From the NCBI GenBank assembly GCA_027596035.1, contig JADGJA010000189.1, positions 1 to 31,857 of the forward strand: a stretch of 31,857 nucleotides of DNA, in the 5' to 3' direction. Position 1 is the first letter of the stretch. Each line of letters starts with the position of its first letter. The position numbers and the translations under genes are program-made. Shown in pieces: positions 29,738 through 31,857 of this stretch. Source of the DNA: Thoreauomyces humboldtii (Eukaryota; Chytridiomycota; Chytridiomycetes; Spizellomycetales; Powellomycetaceae). The notes under the pieces were generated by a model. That model did not search any database. It saw nothing but the letters and a program-made list of their open reading frames with translations, and was not told the DNA's origin.

Positions 29738-31818
29738 ATGCCTTCCCAAACCCAAAACAAGACAAGACCAATGGCCTCGACGTTGCACGAGGGAGCGTAC
29801 GCAAGCATGTGGGACGACGAAGACGAGGACCAGGAAGAAGCAGAGGACGACTTCGTGTCAGCAGACTCCACGATCAGTAGCACTCGAGACTACCCTTTTC
29901 CTCCCGCTCCCCTTCCCGATTCACGACAGGGACCCCAAGGATCGGTTCTAACCTCAGACTCAGGTTCCAACCTCCACCTCGAGGACGACAGCGTTGATGA
30001 TGATGAGGAAGGCGACGACGAGGAATACGATGAGGACATGGATCTAGACACCGGTGGTTTCAGTCCCGCGGCAAAGGAACCAAGTCACCGCGTCAACGTG
30101 GCCTGCAAGGCTCACTCTCCATCGGATCTCTGGAGGATCCAGAAGGACGAGACGAACCACGTGTGTCAGTTGACTGGATGCGGAACCGACCATGCCGTCA
30201 TGCTCCTGCGTGCGTTCCGGTGGGACAAGGAGAAGCTCGTCGAGGCGTTCATGGAGGATTCCGACAGGGTCTTGGGAAGGCTGGGGATACCGGTACCGCG
30301 TGAGGAGATCGGTTCGGTGCGGCAAGCGTATGGGGCTGGATCGTTCGAGTGTCCCATCTGCTGCGACGACGATGTCGGGGGGGCCGAGACGGTGGCGCTG
30401 CAGTGTGGGCACCGTTTCTGCAGGGAGTGTTCAGTGGCCTATGTCGTCGAGAAGATATCTCAGGGAGAGAGTGGAGGCATACAGTGTATGGAAGGAGTCT
30501 GCAAGTTGAAGTTCGATGAGGATACGCTGGTCCGGATCCTTCCACCGGAGACGCTGTCAAAGTGGGTCGTTGAGCAGAGCAGCTTGTTCGCCGTTCTTTT
30601 TCCCTTTAGACTGACGGCCCTTCGAACAAAAAAGGTATCGAGAGCTCACTCTCCGCGCATTCGTAAGCGACATGCCGTACTTGAAGTGGTGTCCTGCCCC
30701 CGACTGCGGATACGCCGTGGAGTGTCACGCGGACGTCTCAGAACCGCTCCTCCTGGTTCCCGCCGTCCGCTGCCACTGCGACTCGTCGTTCTGCTTCTCG
30801 TGCACCGTCACCAGTGACCATCGACCGTGTCCATGTCCGCTCGTCAAGATCTTTTTGAGTCGAAGCGCGGAAGAAGCACTGAACGCGAATTGGTACCTCA
30901 CCAACGACGTTCGAACGTGTCCAAAGTGCGCGGCCATGATAGAAAAGAACGGGGGATGCAGTCACATGCACTGCCGGAAATGTCAGCACGAGTTCTGCTG
31001 GCTGTGCGGAAACGATTGGTTCGCTCACAATACCACGTCTCATGGATGTAACACTTACTCGGGACCGGCTTCCGGATCGGGATCAAACTGGGATGCACGT
31101 GGGAAGGGAAAGGAGGCTTTGGAAAGATACCTGCATGTGAGTTACTATGGTCATGCTCGATCTCTGGGTCCACGTATTCGCTCAGTCATAAGTTGCCCCA
31201 TTATGGGCAAGAGGAACATGTTGATCCTATTCTTTTCTTCCATATTCCCGTTTTTTTGTGGCTTCCCCAAAGCACTGGACGCGATACACCAACCACGAAA
31301 AGTCATCCAACCTCGCCGCCCGACTCGTGCAACGTTCGGCCATCAAGATGGAAGCCTTCCAATCCCGAACCACCCTGACCTGGATCGAAGTCCAATTCAT
31401 GAGGAGGGCCTGCGACGTGCTCCTCGAAGCCCGATCCGCACTGAAATGGACCTACGCCTTCGCCTACTTCCTCCCTCGTTCGGACAACCAGACCGCTCTC
31501 TTCGAGGCGAACCAACAGGACCTCGAGGTGGCCGTCGAGGACCTCAACGAGCTCCTCGAACAACCCATGCCCGGCGTCAAGCTCGCCGAGGACGAGGAGG
31601 AGGAGGAGTCGGACGGGGAGGATGCGACGACGGTGGAATGCATCGAGGTGGCAAGGGTGGAATCGGCCATCAGGGCTTTGAGGAGCTTGGTGCTTGATAA
31701 GATGATTTACGTGAACGCCAGGAAGGATGTGTTGCTGGATGATGCGGCGTGCGGCCTTTGGGAGAGGAGGTGGGAGTTCAGCGTCGATACGGCTGACACG
31801 CTGTGGGCTCCAAAGTGA
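29738..31818 (+). CDS. Ariadne-type RBR E3 ubiquitin ligase, 623 aa
   Basis: RBR ligases accept ubiquitin from an E2 onto a catalytic cysteine in RING2 before passing it to the substrate. Three exons are modelled: 29738-30561, 30635-31136 and 31273-31818, with introns of 73 and 136 nt. The N-terminus is acidic (Asp/Glu runs, about residues 25-105), as in Ariadne proteins. A UBA-like helix region follows (LTGCGTDHAVMLLRAFRWD). RING1 starts at CPIC (Cys205) and has CGHRFCREC. The IBR has WCPAPDCG, CHCDSSFCFSC and HRPCPC. RING2 has CPKC, then the active-site Cys383 in NGGCSHMHC, then CQHEFCWLCG. The C-terminal half is the Ariadne domain (TRYTNHEKSSNLAARL, LLEARSALKWTYAFAYF). A second in-frame ATG lies at 29771. 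Yeast Hel1/Itt1 and human ARIH1 are the relatives. Confidence 0.94.
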
Positions 31819-31857
31819 CCAACCTCACCCCCCCCCCGCGTCGGTTCGTCTTTAACC

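Overview
The window looks like nuclear DNA of a filamentous or yeast-like fungus, most probably a basidiomycete, although an early-diverging lineage cannot be excluded. It is GC-rich and gene-dense. The genes are interrupted by short GT-AG introns, mostly 62-90 nt, and include fungal housekeeping families (GUP1, BUD23, CAB2, IFA38, TOP2). All exon models below were built by hand from splice consensus, reading-frame continuity and remembered family motifs. No alignment or database search was run.

Left part (1-5400): the end of a carrier-like mitochondrial protein gene, a decayed Ty1/copia fragment, a three-exon F-box-like gene, and a long gene-poor stretch holding one doubtful single-TM ORF. 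Middle (5389-18094): a 1.8-kb minus-strand copy of the 3' end of the DNA topoisomerase II gene, then three minus-strand genes (PPR protein, FRAG1/DRAM/SFK1-type membrane protein, F-box/LRR protein), then the complete TOP2 gene on the plus strand. The copy and the 3' end of TOP2 form a 1.8-kb inverted repeat around about 9.1 kb of unique sequence. Next (18095-19075) comes an AT-rich patch, decayed ankyrin-like repeats and a near-perfect 100-bp inverted repeat.

Right part (19076-31857): GUP1 (+), BUD23 (-), a carnitine/acylcarnitine-type mitochondrial carrier (-), CAB2 phosphopantothenoylcysteine synthetase (+), a claudin-like four-TM protein (-), a truncated acyl-CoA dehydrogenase start (-), IFA38-type 3-ketoacyl-CoA reductase (+) and an Ariadne-type RBR ubiquitin ligase (+).

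The genes are not an operon or an obvious cluster. There is a loose acyl-CoA theme on the right: CoA synthesis (CAB2), acylcarnitine import (carrier), fatty-acid elongation (IFA38), a beta-oxidation-type dehydrogenase remnant, and an O-acyltransferase (GUP1). The most unusual structure is the inverted TOP2 terminal copy. It keeps the splice acceptor of the last intron and an almost entirely open frame, so recombination between the arms could in principle exchange the C-terminal tail of topoisomerase II. That idea is inference and needs reads or RNA to test.
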